DNA of 64,000 nt, taken from assembly GCA_958298945.1 (NCBI GenBank), contig OY282609.1, positions 30,353,212 to 30,417,211 of the forward strand, read 5' to 3'. Origin of the DNA: Atherix ibis. Lineage: Eukaryota; Arthropoda; Insecta; Diptera; Athericidae. The position numbers and the translations under genes are program-made. The notes under the pieces are model-generated. The model worked only from the letters and a program-made list of their open reading frames with translations. It was not told the DNA's origin and did not search any database. Positions 32,552 through 43,639 of this stretch are shown one piece after another (position 1 is the stretch's first letter; each line of letters opens with the position of its first letter).

Positions 32552-33813
32552 CCAAGTGTATAAGCTTAAATCCGCTGTTTTTTAGTCAAAAAAACACGTG
32601 TTTTTTCTTATAAAGCAAAAACAAATTTATTCAAAGTACTTGCCCTCGCTAGCTACACATTTTTTCCATCTCTTGGGCAATTTGTGGATACCACGCCAAA
32701 AATACTCCTTCTCTTTCGAGGCAAACCACTCATCAAGCCATTTTCTGATGTCTTCGTTAGAATCGAAGTGCTGCTTAGCGAGCGCATGGCCCATTTACGA
32801 AAACAGGTGGTAGTCGGAACGGGCCAGGTCTGGTGAATAAGCGGGGTGGGGTAGCACCTCCCAGTTGAGTATCTCCAAGTAGTTTCGGACCATTTTTGAC
32901 GTGTGTGATGGTGCGTTGTCGTGGAGGAAAATCAGCTTGTCATGTCTTTGTTGATAATCCGTCCTTTTTTCAAGAAGAGTACGGTGCAATTTGATCAGTT
33001 GTTGGTGATAGCGGTGGGCTTTGACAGTTTCATTAGGTTTCAACATCTCATAGTAGACGATATCCTGCTGATCCCAACAAACGCACAGCATCGTCTTCCG
33101 TCCGAAGCGATTTGGTCTTGGGGAAGATGTTGATGGTTGGCCGGTATCAACCCATAATTTCTTGCGTTTAGGATTCTCGAAATATATCCACTTTTCATCG
33201 CCTGTCACAATCCGATGCAGGAACGGCTTTCTTTTTTGTCTAGGCGAGCAAGATTTTGCATGTGTTTTGGTGTCGCTCCATCTGCCTATCGTTCCGATCT
33301 TTTCAATCTTCCCGATGGCAAGCAGACGGATGGAAATGGCTGGTTGAGTAACACACAATTGCTCCGTGAGTATATTTTGCGATTAGGTATCGTCTTCGTC
33401 CAAAAGAGCCTCCAATTGATGGTTCTCAATCTTCCCATGCCGATTTTCACGCTTCTTGTCCCACAAGTCAAAATTGCTATCTTTGAACCGACGGAACCAA
33501 TCACGGCACGTTGTTTCCGATAAAGCACCGTCACCATAGACCTCCATAAGCATTCGATTCGATTCGGCAGCCGATTGCTTCAAATTGAAGTAGAAAAGCA
33601 GAGCTTCCCGCATATGCTCTTTTTCTGGCACAAAACTAGACATGATTACCAAAGGAAAAATGTATGTTGTTGTACGAAATTGCTGACAATGTACACTGAT
33701 TAATGTTGACAGATGTCAAACTCATAAAAAAAAGTCTGGCGTGCCCATAGTAGCTTAATACGCTCACTCACGCCATCTATGGCCAAACAGCGGATTTAAG
33801 CATATACACCTGC
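32552..33813 (-). mobile_element. Mos1-like mariner B2, inserted in a K repeat
   Basis: Left TIR CCAAGTGTATAAGCTTAAAT and right TIR AAGCATATACACCTGC, with TA on both sides (32550-32551 and 33814-33815). The K repeat continues on both sides, and the paralogous empty site at 29661-29672 has a single TA, so the TA duplication is directly visible. 1262 bp. Shares a 22-bp coding deletion with B3. Confidence 0.93.
32620..33640 (-). pseudogene. mauritiana-type transposase pseudogene (B2)
   Basis: The start MSSFVPEKEHMREALLFYFN lies at about 33643, then SAAESNRMLMEVYGDGALSE and HQLEALLDEDDT before a stop. The 32795-33358 frame (187 codons) continues through VTQPAISIRLLAIGKIEKIG. A 22-bp deletion then shifts the frame relative to B1, removing the WVPxELNDRQ block. 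After it come FLHRIVTGDEKWIYFEN (first aspartate), HDNAPSHTSKMV (second) and YSPDLARSDYHLFS (third, 34 residues later). A stop follows, then the C-terminus MGHALAKQHFDS and KWLDEWFASKEKE in the same region. The catalytic triad is preserved, the protein is not. Confidence 0.88.
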
Positions 33814-33900
33814 TATCTTTTTTAAAAACTGTTCAAAAATCTCTCATACATTACGTTAATAAATCCTGTATAAACCATATCTATAACAACCTTTGCTTCC
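33814..33900 (+). repeat. K-family repeat copy 3, right part
   Basis: TATCTTTTTTAAAAACTGTT and CTATAACAACCTTTGC align with 29671-29750, continuing the repeat interrupted by mariner B2. Confidence 0.75.
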
Positions 33901-33999
33901 CAAATTCACCTGCTCGAAAAGAAATTCCTCCTCCTTTCATTAATGATCTCCGATTCGGGAAGAGATCCATCTATCCTCTCGCTTATTTTGCCAACCTCC

Positions 34000-34690
34000 C
34001 TCCCATACAAGGATAGGAAACTGTGATTAGGAGTAGAGTTGATGGTGTCCATAATATTAATTAGATGGAATACGGCAGATACCAATCCATATATCTATAA
34101 GAAGTTTTCCATCGTGTAGTAGATAGATTAAGGAGATTCCACAGTTTTATTCATAGACGCCTAATATAAATTTTCCTTTCTATGGCAAATAGTAGGCAAT
34201 TACGACGGCAGTTGAGACTTCAATTAATGTCCCGAAGCATCCCAGCTTTATTATTTTTACAGATAGTCATTCGATCATCAAATGACCCGGTGCTCAACGA
34301 GATACGTCGTTATCTAATAAAAAATAAAACGTCGAATTTCATTGAGTTGCCGAATACGTTAGTATTCTCAGAAATAAGCGGGCTAATTATCTAATGGGGC
34401 AGGGACGCCATCGCCCTCTTTCTACTGAAATTCCAAACTTACTGAATCTACTAACAGAATATCATTTAATATCTCTTTTTAATATTTAAGGCAATGCTAT
34501 TTGCTTCAAATTTTTTACTTATATCTAATTCCTTCCATAAACATACTATTAACCAGATTTGTTAGGTTAATTGGCAATGCCAATCCACACGCAACATGAT
34601 GCCGCTAAATGGCCTCATCGTTGTGGCGTTACAAAATATCCGTTGACTCTCATCTCAGACACCTTGCAAACAAGCAAACAAACAAAAAAT
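34000..34690 (+). pseudogene. H-family non-LTR fragment (H4), old copy
   Basis: A diverged parallel to H1. It has the linker PYIYKKF, then SNDPVLNEIRRYLIKNKTS (H1: SSDPVLSAIRHSLLSNRS), a CTACTAACAGAATATCATTT block and the same end CCTTGCAAACAAGCAAACAA at 34668-34690, the CAAA tail. Most of the RNase H domain is deleted. The shared tail confirms the 3' end of the family. Confidence 0.7.
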
Positions 34691-34699
34691 TTCTTTTTC

Positions 34700-36229
34700 A
34701 GCATCTCATTCGAAAAATCGGCTACCATTTTTTGTTATTAAATTTTGAAAATTTGACATTTCATTTTTAAGGGTCTAATTTGGATGATTTTTTTTTAAGT
34801 TTATCTTTTTCATAGGTAAACTTTTGAATTTTGCTCATTTTGCCTAATTAATTTTCTGTAAAAAAATTTAACGTTTCGCACTTTTCATAGTAAAAATTCT
34901 GATTTTTTTTTTGGCATCCTATTCAATTTTTCTACTTTTATTATTTAAAATTTCTCAAAATATGATTTAAAATCCTTAATCTAGGAAAGATTTTCTTATA
35001 CAAATTACTGAATTCATTATTGTATAATTATATTTTGTATATTAGTTTTTAGTTTTATAAATCGTTAACTTAAAATTACATTAAAAAATATATCGCCTTC
35101 TTTTTTTTAAATATATTTAATTTAAGAGCCATTCTTCTTTCCCAATTGGATTTGTTTTAAATCTTTTTCTAAAATCGAGAGAAGCGCATCTTGTATACTT
35201 CAACATTATTTTTATTCATGAAAAAAAAAATCCTATACAAAAATAGACACTCATGACAATTTCAACACCTTACCTTTTTTTCTGTTGGAATCTCCTCTGC
35301 TAAGACGTGATAAATATGAAGAAAAAAAACTCAATACCATCGCCAATATCCTCCTTTCCTTATGGTGTTATGACACTATAAATACTTCAAAAGTAAATTT
35401 TGAATAAGTACAAGTACTCGTACTTGTCGAATTTAAATATTGAAAATCATTCACAGAATTTGCGGGCACACTCAACGTACGTAATCAAATTAACGTAGAA
35501 GATGACAACACTTATTTTGGAGCTGTCGAATCAGGTGCTTTTGATTCCTTCCGCAAATTTTCGCGTACATTGACTTAACCCATCGTAATCGATTTGAGGT
35601 GAGAGACCACCAAAACTAAAGCTCATGTAAAACAAAACAAAAAGCCCAAGTATCACGAACAGCAAAAACTATTTAAAAAAATTCCTTTTTTTTTTCGTGT
35701 GTGTATTTTAAGAAATAAAAATTTAACAATTACCGCACTAATGTTTAAACAATATTTAACTTAGAAATTCGATGAACTTTTCATGGTATTAAGTGCACGA
35801 ATGTTTTTTTTTATTTATTGGATAAGGAGGAGTCGTCTCTCATCTTGTTTTTTTTTTTGTCTTACATAAGGTAGAGAGTCTATGTTCGAACAATTTACAA
35901 CTCATCATCGTCAAGGTGTCAAGAAAGGTTAATCTGCAAAAAAGTGTGTGGGATGATTTTGAGAGATTAATCAGAGCATCTTTGCATCTTTGAGTAAAGA
36001 ATTGATTCGTCTTAAATTGCAATTTTCAATAAACCAAATTAAAATTTAATTTTGATGAACTTAGAAATCAGTATTGCTGCAAAGTAATCATAAAAGGAAA
36101 TTAACGAAAATTTTGGCAGCTAATATTATTTTTTGCTGATTTATATAAATTCATCAATTCGAAAAGTCTTTTATAATGAAACTCCTCCACTTGTCACTTC
36201 TCTGTATTTTTCTCTCTTACAGATTATGC
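34700..36229. other. AT-rich unrecognised DNA
   Basis: No gene recognised; long T- and A-runs (for example 35100 and 35850). Confidence 0.45.
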
Positions 36230-36655
36230 TTTGCCTCCACTTGTATTAGAACGAGTTCAATTTTCTATGGCACTAATTCAGTTTTCCACTCATACAGTAG
36301 GAAGAGTCCTAAAAGATAAGTCCTCTTCCCCTTCCAATTATCGACCCATTGCATAACGGTCTCTTCTTTCTAAGGTCATGGAAACATTGATAATCAATAA
36401 AATATCTTAAATCAATCAAACTCCTCAGTCAATTTAGTTTCCGTAGCTATAGCTCCACTGGTGGTTTAATGGGATATCTAGTTGAAGAGTCTCGCTCTGG
36501 GGAGTGTAGGATTATTGCACTTGACATAGAAAGGCATTTAACAGAGCTTGGCATCAACGATTGCCTCCTGAAATGGATTTGAGACTTTTTTTAAAATAGA
36601 CAGAAAAGTCTTTTACTTTATCACTGGACTCTACATGCTAAAGTAACAATATGTA
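36230..36655 (+). pseudogene. non-LTR RT fragment (M), interrupted by mariner D
   Basis: The plus-strand reading gives GRVLKDKSSSPSNYRPIA, SLLSKVMETLI, then after shifts FRSYSSTGGLMGYLVEES and IIALDIERAFNRAWHQRLPP, the RT palm A motif. It then reads on to the edge of mariner D at 36656. After the mariner, 37900-37925 (ACCCACAAGGGGTATTTTG) resembles a damaged VPQGSIL motif, the next RT block expected. Likely CR1/Jockey-like. Inactive from stops and frameshifts. Confidence 0.6.
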
Positions 36656-37887
36656 CGAGGGTCATTTAACAAGTACTTAGCCTACAAAAGAAAAACGAAA
36701 ATTTTGGAAAGGTGGAAATTTATTTTTTCCATATAATCTCCTTCAAGCTCGATACACTTGGCCCAGCGATGCTCTAACTTTTTTAACCCGTCCAAAAAAT
36801 ACATTTTCTCGAGGGAAGCAAAATAGGCCTCCGTGGCGACGATGACCTCCTCATTCGACCCAAATCTATTCCCGGCGAGTGATTTTTTCAGGTTTGGAAA
36901 CAAAAAGTAGTCACAGGGGGCCAAATCTGGAGAGTACGGTGGATGGGGCAGCAATTCGTAGCGCAATTCGACCAATTTGGCCATGGCGACGGCGGAGGTG
37001 TGAGTCGGCGCGTTTTCGTGGTGGAACAGCACTTTTTTCTTCGCAAAGCGGGGCCGCCTGACGAGGACGTCAAATCGGCCCAATAAGTCAGCATAGTAGC
37101 GCCCCGTGATTGTTTTACCCTTCTCGAGGTAATCGATGTGGATCACACCTTGTGAATCCCAGAAAACGGTGGCCATCACCTTTCCGGCCGATCGAACAGT
37201 CTTCGCCTTCTTCGGAGCACGTTCGCCGGGTGATGTCCACTGTTTCGACTGTTCCTTGGTCTCTGGTGTGTACCAGTGAATCCATGTTTCGTCGACGGTC
37301 TTGAAACGACGCAAGAACTCCGCTGGATTGCGCTGAAACAGCGCCAAACACATCGCCGATGTGGTCTCACGGTTGCGCTTGTTTTCCGGTGTGAGCAAAC
37401 GCGGCACCCATTGCGCCGACAGCTTTCTCATGCCCAGTTCTTCGTGTAGAATATGATGCACCGTTCCTACAGTCTCAGCTATCTCGTGAACCTTCAATCG
37501 ACGGTCTGCCAACACGAGCAGCCGTTTTCGGGGCACCTGGGCGTGGCTCATCAAAAACCGACGTGTGGCCCCGAACAAACTCGTTGAACCAATTCTTGAC
37601 GGTCGCCATCGAAAGAGAAGAGTCACCATACACAGCATTCAAGCGATCTTTGATTTCGCTGCGCGTTTTCCCTTCCAAAAACAAGAATCTAATCACCGAA
37701 CGATATTGTTCTTTTTCCATTTTTGTGCAATCGACCGACACGCTCGCTTTCAAAGGCTCTCAAAACAAAACTAATGATGGGAATTGACAAGAGGCTACTT
37801 AAAAAAATGTACTGCACGATAATAAATTTCTTTTGTGACAGCAGTTCCATCGGGCGGTGAGGCTAAGTACTTGTTGAATGACCTCTC
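36656..37887 (-). mobile_element. irritans-type mariner D
   Basis: Left TIR CGAGGGTCATTTAACAAGTA, preceded by TA at 36654-36655; right TIR TACTTGTTGAATGACCTCTC (37868-37887). About 1.23 kb. Its proteins resemble the Himar1/irritans group, distinct from all other mariners here. The right TA is not preserved. It seems to lie within the RT fragment M. Confidence 0.85.
36682..37753 (-). pseudogene. irritans-type mariner transposase, nearly complete, catalytic D changed to E
   Basis: The N-terminal frame (37475-37753) has KMEKEQYRSVIRFLFLEGKT, the helix-turn-helix LSMATVKNWFNEFVRG and DEPRPGAPKTAA. A deletion and frameshift then join to the 318-codon frame (36682-37638) at VLADRRLKVHEIAETVG. That frame continues with HILHEELGMRKLSAQWVPRL, the first aspartate in TVDETWIHWYTPE and KVMATVFWDSQGVIHIDYLE. 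The second catalytic block reads HHENAPTH, codon GAA, so the usual aspartate is glutamate. The third is in YSPDLAPCDYFLF after 34 residues. C-terminal HRWAKCIELEGDYMEK is intact. Apart from the deletion it is the best-preserved transposase in the window. Confidence 0.9.
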
Positions 37888-37960
37888 CCGTGAACTTTTA
37901 CTTAACCACCCACAAGGGGTATTTTGTTTATATTAACTAGAATAAAATTTCAATTAAATA

Positions 37961-39201
37961 TCGGTGTTGCAATTAATTCGTAGCGTTTTTTTGCAAAGTT
38001 TCGTGGTTTATTATGACATTACAGAAGCGTTATTCAAAGATCATTACAGAAGCGTTATTCAAAGATTTGTCCTTCGTTATCCACTACTTTTTGCCATCTT
38101 TCTGGTAATGCTCGGATACCGCGTCGAAAAAATTCTTCTTCTTTAGATTCGATGAAAGAATCGATCCAATTTTTGGTCATTTCGTAGTTATCGAAGTGGT
38201 ACTCTGACAAGCCATGCGCCATGGATCGAAACAAATGATAATCGAATGGGGCAATGTCTGGTGAATATGACGGGTGAGGTAGAACTTCCCATTTTAGCGT
38301 ATTTAAAAAAGTTTTCACGCCTTTCGCAACATTGACGTGGAGCAAAATTAATTTGTCGTGTCGATCTTTATATTGCGGCCGCTTTTCTTGTAATGCTCTG
38401 TTTAAACGCATCAATTGTCGTCTGTATACGTCCCCAGTGATGGTTTCACCCGGTTGGAGGAGCTCATAATAAATAATACCCAGCTGATCCCACCAAATAC
38501 ACAGTAAGATCTCCTTTCCATTAATATTCGACCTGGGGGACGATGCCGATTCATGACCGGGCAAGCCCCACGATTTTCTGCGTTTGGGATTGTCGTAGAG
38601 TACCCACTTCTCGTCACCAGTGACGATTCGATGCAGAAATTCCTTCCTTGGCTGCCGTTGAAGAAGAATCTCCCAGGTGAAGAATCTCACACGTTCCCTA
38701 TTTTTGTACCATTACTATGGCTTTCAAGCATTTTCCGACCGTCAAAAAGTCGACTCCAAGCGAGGTGGACAACCCGGAGTGTTTGTCACGGGTCTTCATC
38801 GACCAACATCTTCGAACTTTTTTGGCTGTCCGGGACGTTCCATATCTTCCAAATCAAAATTTCCATTTTTAAACCGCGCAAACCACTTTCTGCAAGTTTG
38901 CTCAGCAAGAACATGTTCGCCGTAGACATCCACTAAAATACGATGACTTTTCCGCGGCACTTTTCTTCATGTTGAAGTAATGGAGTAACACTCCCCGCAA
39001 AAACGATTTTTCAGGCACGAACTTCATCATGTTTGACACTGCGCAACAAGTGCTACTGACACTATAACAAAATGTCATATAGTGGAAAAGTTGCGTTATG
39101 TCAGTAGCTTCTGGGAGAATATTTACGTTTGTATGTGTGACTATGGATAGTTGGCTAACGCCATCTTTTGTAAAACGCTACGAATTAATTCCAACACCTG
39201 G
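37961..39201 (-). mobile_element. mariner E (mauritiana-related)
   Basis: TIRs TCGGTGTTGCAATTAATTCG and CGAATTAATTCCAACACCTG are flanked by TA on both sides (37959-37960 and 39202-39203). 1241 bp. A perfect 25-bp direct duplication (38017-38041 and 38042-38066) sits in the 3' UTR. TIRs and protein differ from family B, so this is a separate lineage. Confidence 0.9.
38055..39030 (-). pseudogene. mariner E transposase pseudogene with damaged active site
   Basis: The start is MMKFVPEKSFLRG near 39030, with N-terminal SAAE-like residues, then several shifts. The 38055-38690 frame (211 codons) has RKEFLHRIVTGDEKWVLYDN (first aspartate), EILLCIWWDQLGIIYYELLQ and DVYRRQLMRLNRALQEKRPQ. The second block reads LLHVNVAKGV instead of the family form with HDNARPH: the aspartate is valine and four residues are missing. 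The third is in YSPDIAPFDYHLF. C-terminal FFRRGIRALPERWQKVV and GQIFE are complete. Confidence 0.87.
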
Positions 39202-39203
39202 TA

Positions 39204-40940
39204 ATTTTTTTTTAGGGAAAGTGCTCATTTTTAAGTATATGGAAAATTGGTCCAATAATAGTTAATAAGTTTTGAGGATGGATAAATTTTTGTAATAGCT
39301 TAAAATACAACTTGTTAATAAGAAAATAGAAAAAAAACAACCATTAATTAAAATTTGATTGGCATTCTGAATCAACGAAAAGAAGCTCTGGTCTCTGGGA
39401 GAATGAGTAGAAAAAGAAACGTCCAAAAAGAGATGCGCACACCAGAAGTTAGTGTGGCAACTTTTTTTGTAGAATCATAAAAGCCACAATAAAAACCGCG
39501 TACCTATAAACATATATTAAAATTTGGGACAAGTGTACACATTCTTGAAATGAGGTCGTATCACCAAATCAAACCAATCCAATTTAAAGTGAACCAAACC
39601 AAAAGTATACAAAAAATAATTCCACTACTTATATGGATGGAATATAGAAGAATTTTCCCATTTGTTAATTAATGTGCTGGTCGTAATAATCGTCCACATA
39701 TTTTCTATACATCATTTATAGAAATCTGCCCTAGAATGCGAAATAAAAATGAAATTGTTCAGCTTTCATTGACCAGAATAACAATAACAGCAACCAAAAT
39801 TATTATTAGTACATACGCGAACGAAAAACCAAATTTGCTGACAGGTAATATTCGGTTTGTCCAAAAAGCTAAGATTGAGAGGTTAAAACTAAACACCAAC
39901 GCATAGGTTCGATCTAAGCCCGAACATGAAGACACACAGAAGAGTTAATTTGTTCACACTCTGAAGCCTCATAGAACAATGACGAAATTTACTCACTCAC
40001 AAGGAGTGCTTTTTTCCATTATTTCGTTTCCTAGTCAATTACAATAATTTCTAATTTCCTAATTTCAAGAGGGAGAAAGTAAGCGAGCAATTGAAATTAT
40101 GAAATTATTTTTCTAATGGAGTGTCATTGTGTATAGTCACCTGTGCGTGTATCTATTGCGGCGCCTCATTCATTTATTATCCATCAAAAAAAAAAAAGAA
40201 GAAGAAAAAACATAATAAAAAGAAACCCTGCACATTCCACAAAATCAACGATACCTGAATATGTGTAGGTAACAACAGCAATAAAAATAATAAAAATAAT
40301 AGCACACGTACCGAGATTTAGTTATGCATATTCGACGATATTATTATGATTTTGTGCTCTTTCATCGTTTTGTCTTCAATTACAATTGAGACTCGCAATA
40401 TTTGAGACCCGCAGAAAGATTGAAAAATGTTTTTTTTTTCTTTTTAAATTCATAGCCACAAAACTACAGAAAATCTTGTACGTATCCGCATTGGCATTTG
40501 GGCGTTTATGGGTTTGGCTGAATAGGAATTTTCTTACCAACGAAATTGTCATTGTCGGTCTCTATCTATGCTCACATAAAATGGCTTAAGACACGAGCAC
40601 TTTTCAAATACTGCTTACAGAGGAGTATAATGTACAAATAAGTACTAATTGTGCAATTGAAGAAAATGCCGACCATTGCAATCGCTCTCCGCAAGATTAC
40701 TCCATCAACATTCACCATACGGTCATTGCAGAGATTGTACGGCTTTGAAAATCGCCTCATATTTGCCACAAAATTACGAATCGTCTACTTGGAATCTATT
40801 CAAATTCCACTTTCTGAAAAAAATTCATTAATTTTAGCTACTGCAGTAAATATTACATGTTTAGCCACTTGAATAGTAATTTTCAGTGACTTTTTAGGAA
40901 GCAGGCAGGCGTTGAAACGAGACTAATGATTAGTTAGAAT
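39204..40940. other. unrecognised DNA
   Basis: No coding region identified. Moderately complex in parts (39850-40160). Small open frames carry no recognisable motif. Confidence 0.4.
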
Positions 40941-40949
40941 AAATGCTCT

Positions 40950-42010
40950 TTGATTTGTAATAGGGGCCTCAACAAACTGAAGAAGTGGAAATTCCCGGAG
41001 TGACCATGGAAGAACTCACAAGGGCCTGCACTAGATTGCAGAATGGTAAGGCACCAGGACCAAGCGGCATACACAACATCGCACTGAAGAGTGCAATTGC
41101 CGCCAGGCCAAACATGTTCATAAGCATGTACGGCGCCTGCCTGCGACAAGGCGTATTTCCGACTCGATGGAAGCAACAAAGATTGATTCTTATCCCAAAA
41201 GGGAAGAAACCACCGGACGAACCAGTATCCTTTCGTCCACTCTGCATGCTGGATTCTGACGGGAAGAACTTGGAGCGGATAGTGGCCGACAGATTGGAGC
41301 TTTACATCGATCCTCAACTCTCCGAATTCCAATTCGGATTCAGGAAGGGGAGATCGACCATCGACGCGCTAAAACTCGTCATGAACATCGCAAAGGAAGC
41401 CATCTCAGGAAAGAGATGGAAAGGCGGTTTCAAAAAGTATTGCCTCATTGTCACCCTGGACATCAAGAATGCGTTTAACTCGGCCCGCTGGGACCGAGTT
41501 TTGGAGGCTCTTGAGAACATGGGGGTACCCTACCACCTACGGAGGATGGTCAGATCATACTTCAGTAACCGACTACTACACTACGAGACGGATGATGGAC
41601 CAGCGAAAACGTATTCTTCCAATGCTCCTTCTACGAGGGGATACGGGCAGATCTGGAGAAAAATCTGGACCGTTCCATCAGTCCAGAAAACATAGTGGAG
41701 TGCATGCTGAAGGGCCAATCGGCTTGGAACAGAGTTGCAGAGTACGCGGAATCTTTAATCAAGGATCTTCGCAGCACGTACGAAGAATAGGCCGCGAGGC
41801 GTCATAATATCGGGATAATAGTAATATCAAATAAGAAAGCGCCCCAAAGAGTGCCGCTGGGGAACCATCGTTCCGGGAGCAAGGGTAGAGGTACAGGTAG
41901 GTTTTAGCGAGGTAAAAACTCCGCATAAGTCGCCTGGCAGGTAGAAGGTCTTCCAGGCGAGTACCTTTTGAAGGTTTCCCCCTGTACCTCGTTAATCTAA
42001 ACATAAAAAA
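40950..42010 (+). mobile_element. R1-clade non-LTR retrotransposon, copy 2, with large internal deletion
   Basis: Same family as 1-1765. 5' truncated, then intact through the RT fingers and palm A to about 41606. It jumps directly to sequence equivalent to position 1403 of copy 1 and continues through the C-terminal tail and 3' UTR to an A-rich end near 42009. About 950 bp, including the FADD box and thumb, are missing. Confidence 0.88.
40985..41695 (+). pseudogene. R1-clade RT, longest open frame, deleted internally
   Basis: One open frame of 236 codons reads TMEELTRACTRLQNGKAPGP, GVFPTRWKQQRLILIPKGKK, FRPLCMLDSDGKNLERIVAD, FQFGFRKGRSTIDAL and VTLDIKNAFNSARWDRVLEA, which is palm A. The frame goes out of register at the deletion joint after DDGPAK. 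The catalytic FADD box is absent, so it cannot polymerise. Downstream, SAWNRVAEYAESLIKDL (about 41715-41770) is the C-terminus in another frame. Confidence 0.85.
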
Positions 42011-42099
42011 AGACCCTACACATATATACATCACATGCCCTTCTTAATATTTTAAGATTAAGACCAGACTCAGTGGGTGGTGCGGAGTACATTACCAGG

Positions 42100-43310
42100 A
42101 TAATAGAAGACTAACTGAGTAGTAGAATTCTTTTGTAGAGGACAAGCAGTGGTGAGAGATCTTACAGGAGCACGAGCAGAGTCCCACAAGGCTTGGTTCT
42201 GAGCCCACTGTTGTGGAATGTTGATGAATGATCAGGCTCTATATCGTATAGGAGGCGAGAATTATTGCATTAGCTGACAATGTTGCTGTGGTCGTAGTGG
42301 CATAATGTGCGAAAGAGGTGGAACAGATCTGTAATGAGACTGTAGCTTCAGTTCTCGGCCTCACTTGCAATATCTGAGGGGGCGCGTGGCTGGTTTGGTT
42401 GGCATGCTGGTGCGAGTACTTCGCAAAGAATGGGGGCTTCGATCCTGAGCGGTGAAAGTCCTGTATAAGAGTGTATTTGTTCCGTGTGTGTAGGTCGATA
42501 CTATGCGCCACCAGTATGCGAGGGTGGGCATAAACTCGGTGCAGCGTATGGTATTGTATGCATGTTTGAATGTGTGTAGAACCGTGTCGACCGAGGCGAT
42601 GCAGGTTCTCATGGGAGAAATTCCATGGAACCTGGAGGTGCTGTGTGGAAGTATCCACTACCTGTGGAAGTATCCACTATCGTTTGCGGCGGGGCATTCC
42701 GCTTGTAGGTTGTCCGGTTGAGAATAATGAGGTTCGGAATCTTAGTCCGCGCCATCAGCGTGTACTGGTTCTGAAAAGGATGTACGAGATGTGGTAGCAA
42801 CGATGGGATGAGAGTGCGAATGGCAGACGGAATGTGTGCTTTGCGTCTGCGCATAGATTTGAATTTGGTCTGTTTCTTGGGTATCTGCTCACGGGACACG
42901 GCAGTATGAATGGGTTCCTGTATAGGCGTGGTCTGGCTGCAGAGGCTAGATGCCCTTGTGGGGCGGAGGAGGAGAGTGTTAAGCACCTTCTCGTGGAGTG
43001 TGGCCTGTATGGGGACTTTCGTGACTTGGAGGCGTGTGGAATCGTGGTGAATGAGGAGGGTGTAGATGTGAGTGGTGTGTTAAGTGTGAAAGAGAAATAT
43101 GAATGCCTGAATAATGGTGCGTGAATGACACGCAGGGTGACTACAACTGGCTGAAAGATCAAGGTCGATTCCGGTTGTACTTTCGGGTCATGGCAAACCC
43201 GCGTACCTGAGCTGGCCTAGCGGTGCTGAGGAATTTACAAGATTCCTTAACGTATCTCAATGAGCGGAGTACAAACCGAAGTACTCTTAAAACAAAAATT
43301 GGTACCACCG
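42100..43310 (+). pseudogene. second R1-clade family, RT palm to C-terminal finger
   Basis: RVPQGLVLSPLLWNV lies at about 42174-42218. The catalytic box appears as LADNVAVVVVA (FADD to LADN) near 42270. LVGMLVRVLRKEWG and VLYKSVFVPCV follow. The 42503-42721 frame gives SVQRMVLYACLNVCRTVSTE and QVLMGEIPWNLEVL. The 42834-43124 frame gives LGYLLTGHGSMNGFLYRRG and the finger CPCGAEEESVKHLLVECGLY. The rest to about 43310 is a 3' UTR, which also exists in inverted orientation at 44570-44700. Frameshifted repeatedly. Confidence 0.78.
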
Positions 43311-43639
43311 GAAGTGGAATACACTGTGCCCGGTTGAGGTAAGGCGCCATTTGGCAGCTACGTGGTGGTTGTGGTTAATACCCATACCGCGGATACGGTC
43401 TTCGGATCGCAGGAGGTAGGTAACTGGCAATAACCATTTTGCATTTATCTCAGGCACTGTCACTGCTAGTGACAGTAGAGGTTTAGATAGTCCTCGCCAC
43501 CAGCAGGTGGAGTAGTCGGCTTGTAACTGATTACTAACTGCTAACTGCCAGTAATTGTGGTGCGTTGATTGAGCGTATCTCAATCCCTATAGTTGTAGGC
43601 GACTCGTGGTCTTGAGGTTTGGACAACCAGGTCACGTTT
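43311..43639. other. spacer within the R1 cluster, origin unclear
   Basis: GC content is higher than in the surrounding DNA, suggesting transposon origin (perhaps UTR), but no coding motif is seen. Contains CACTGTCACTGCTAGTGACA (a short dyad) at about 43454. Confidence 0.4.

Noticed and set aside
36879..37787. Several other open frames overlapping mariner D
   Set aside because: Antisense or frame-shifted shadows of the irritans-type transposase.
42239..43162. Minus-strand open frames of 83-139 codons
   Set aside because: Shadows of the plus-strand R1 RT remnant, which has recognisable motifs in the right order.
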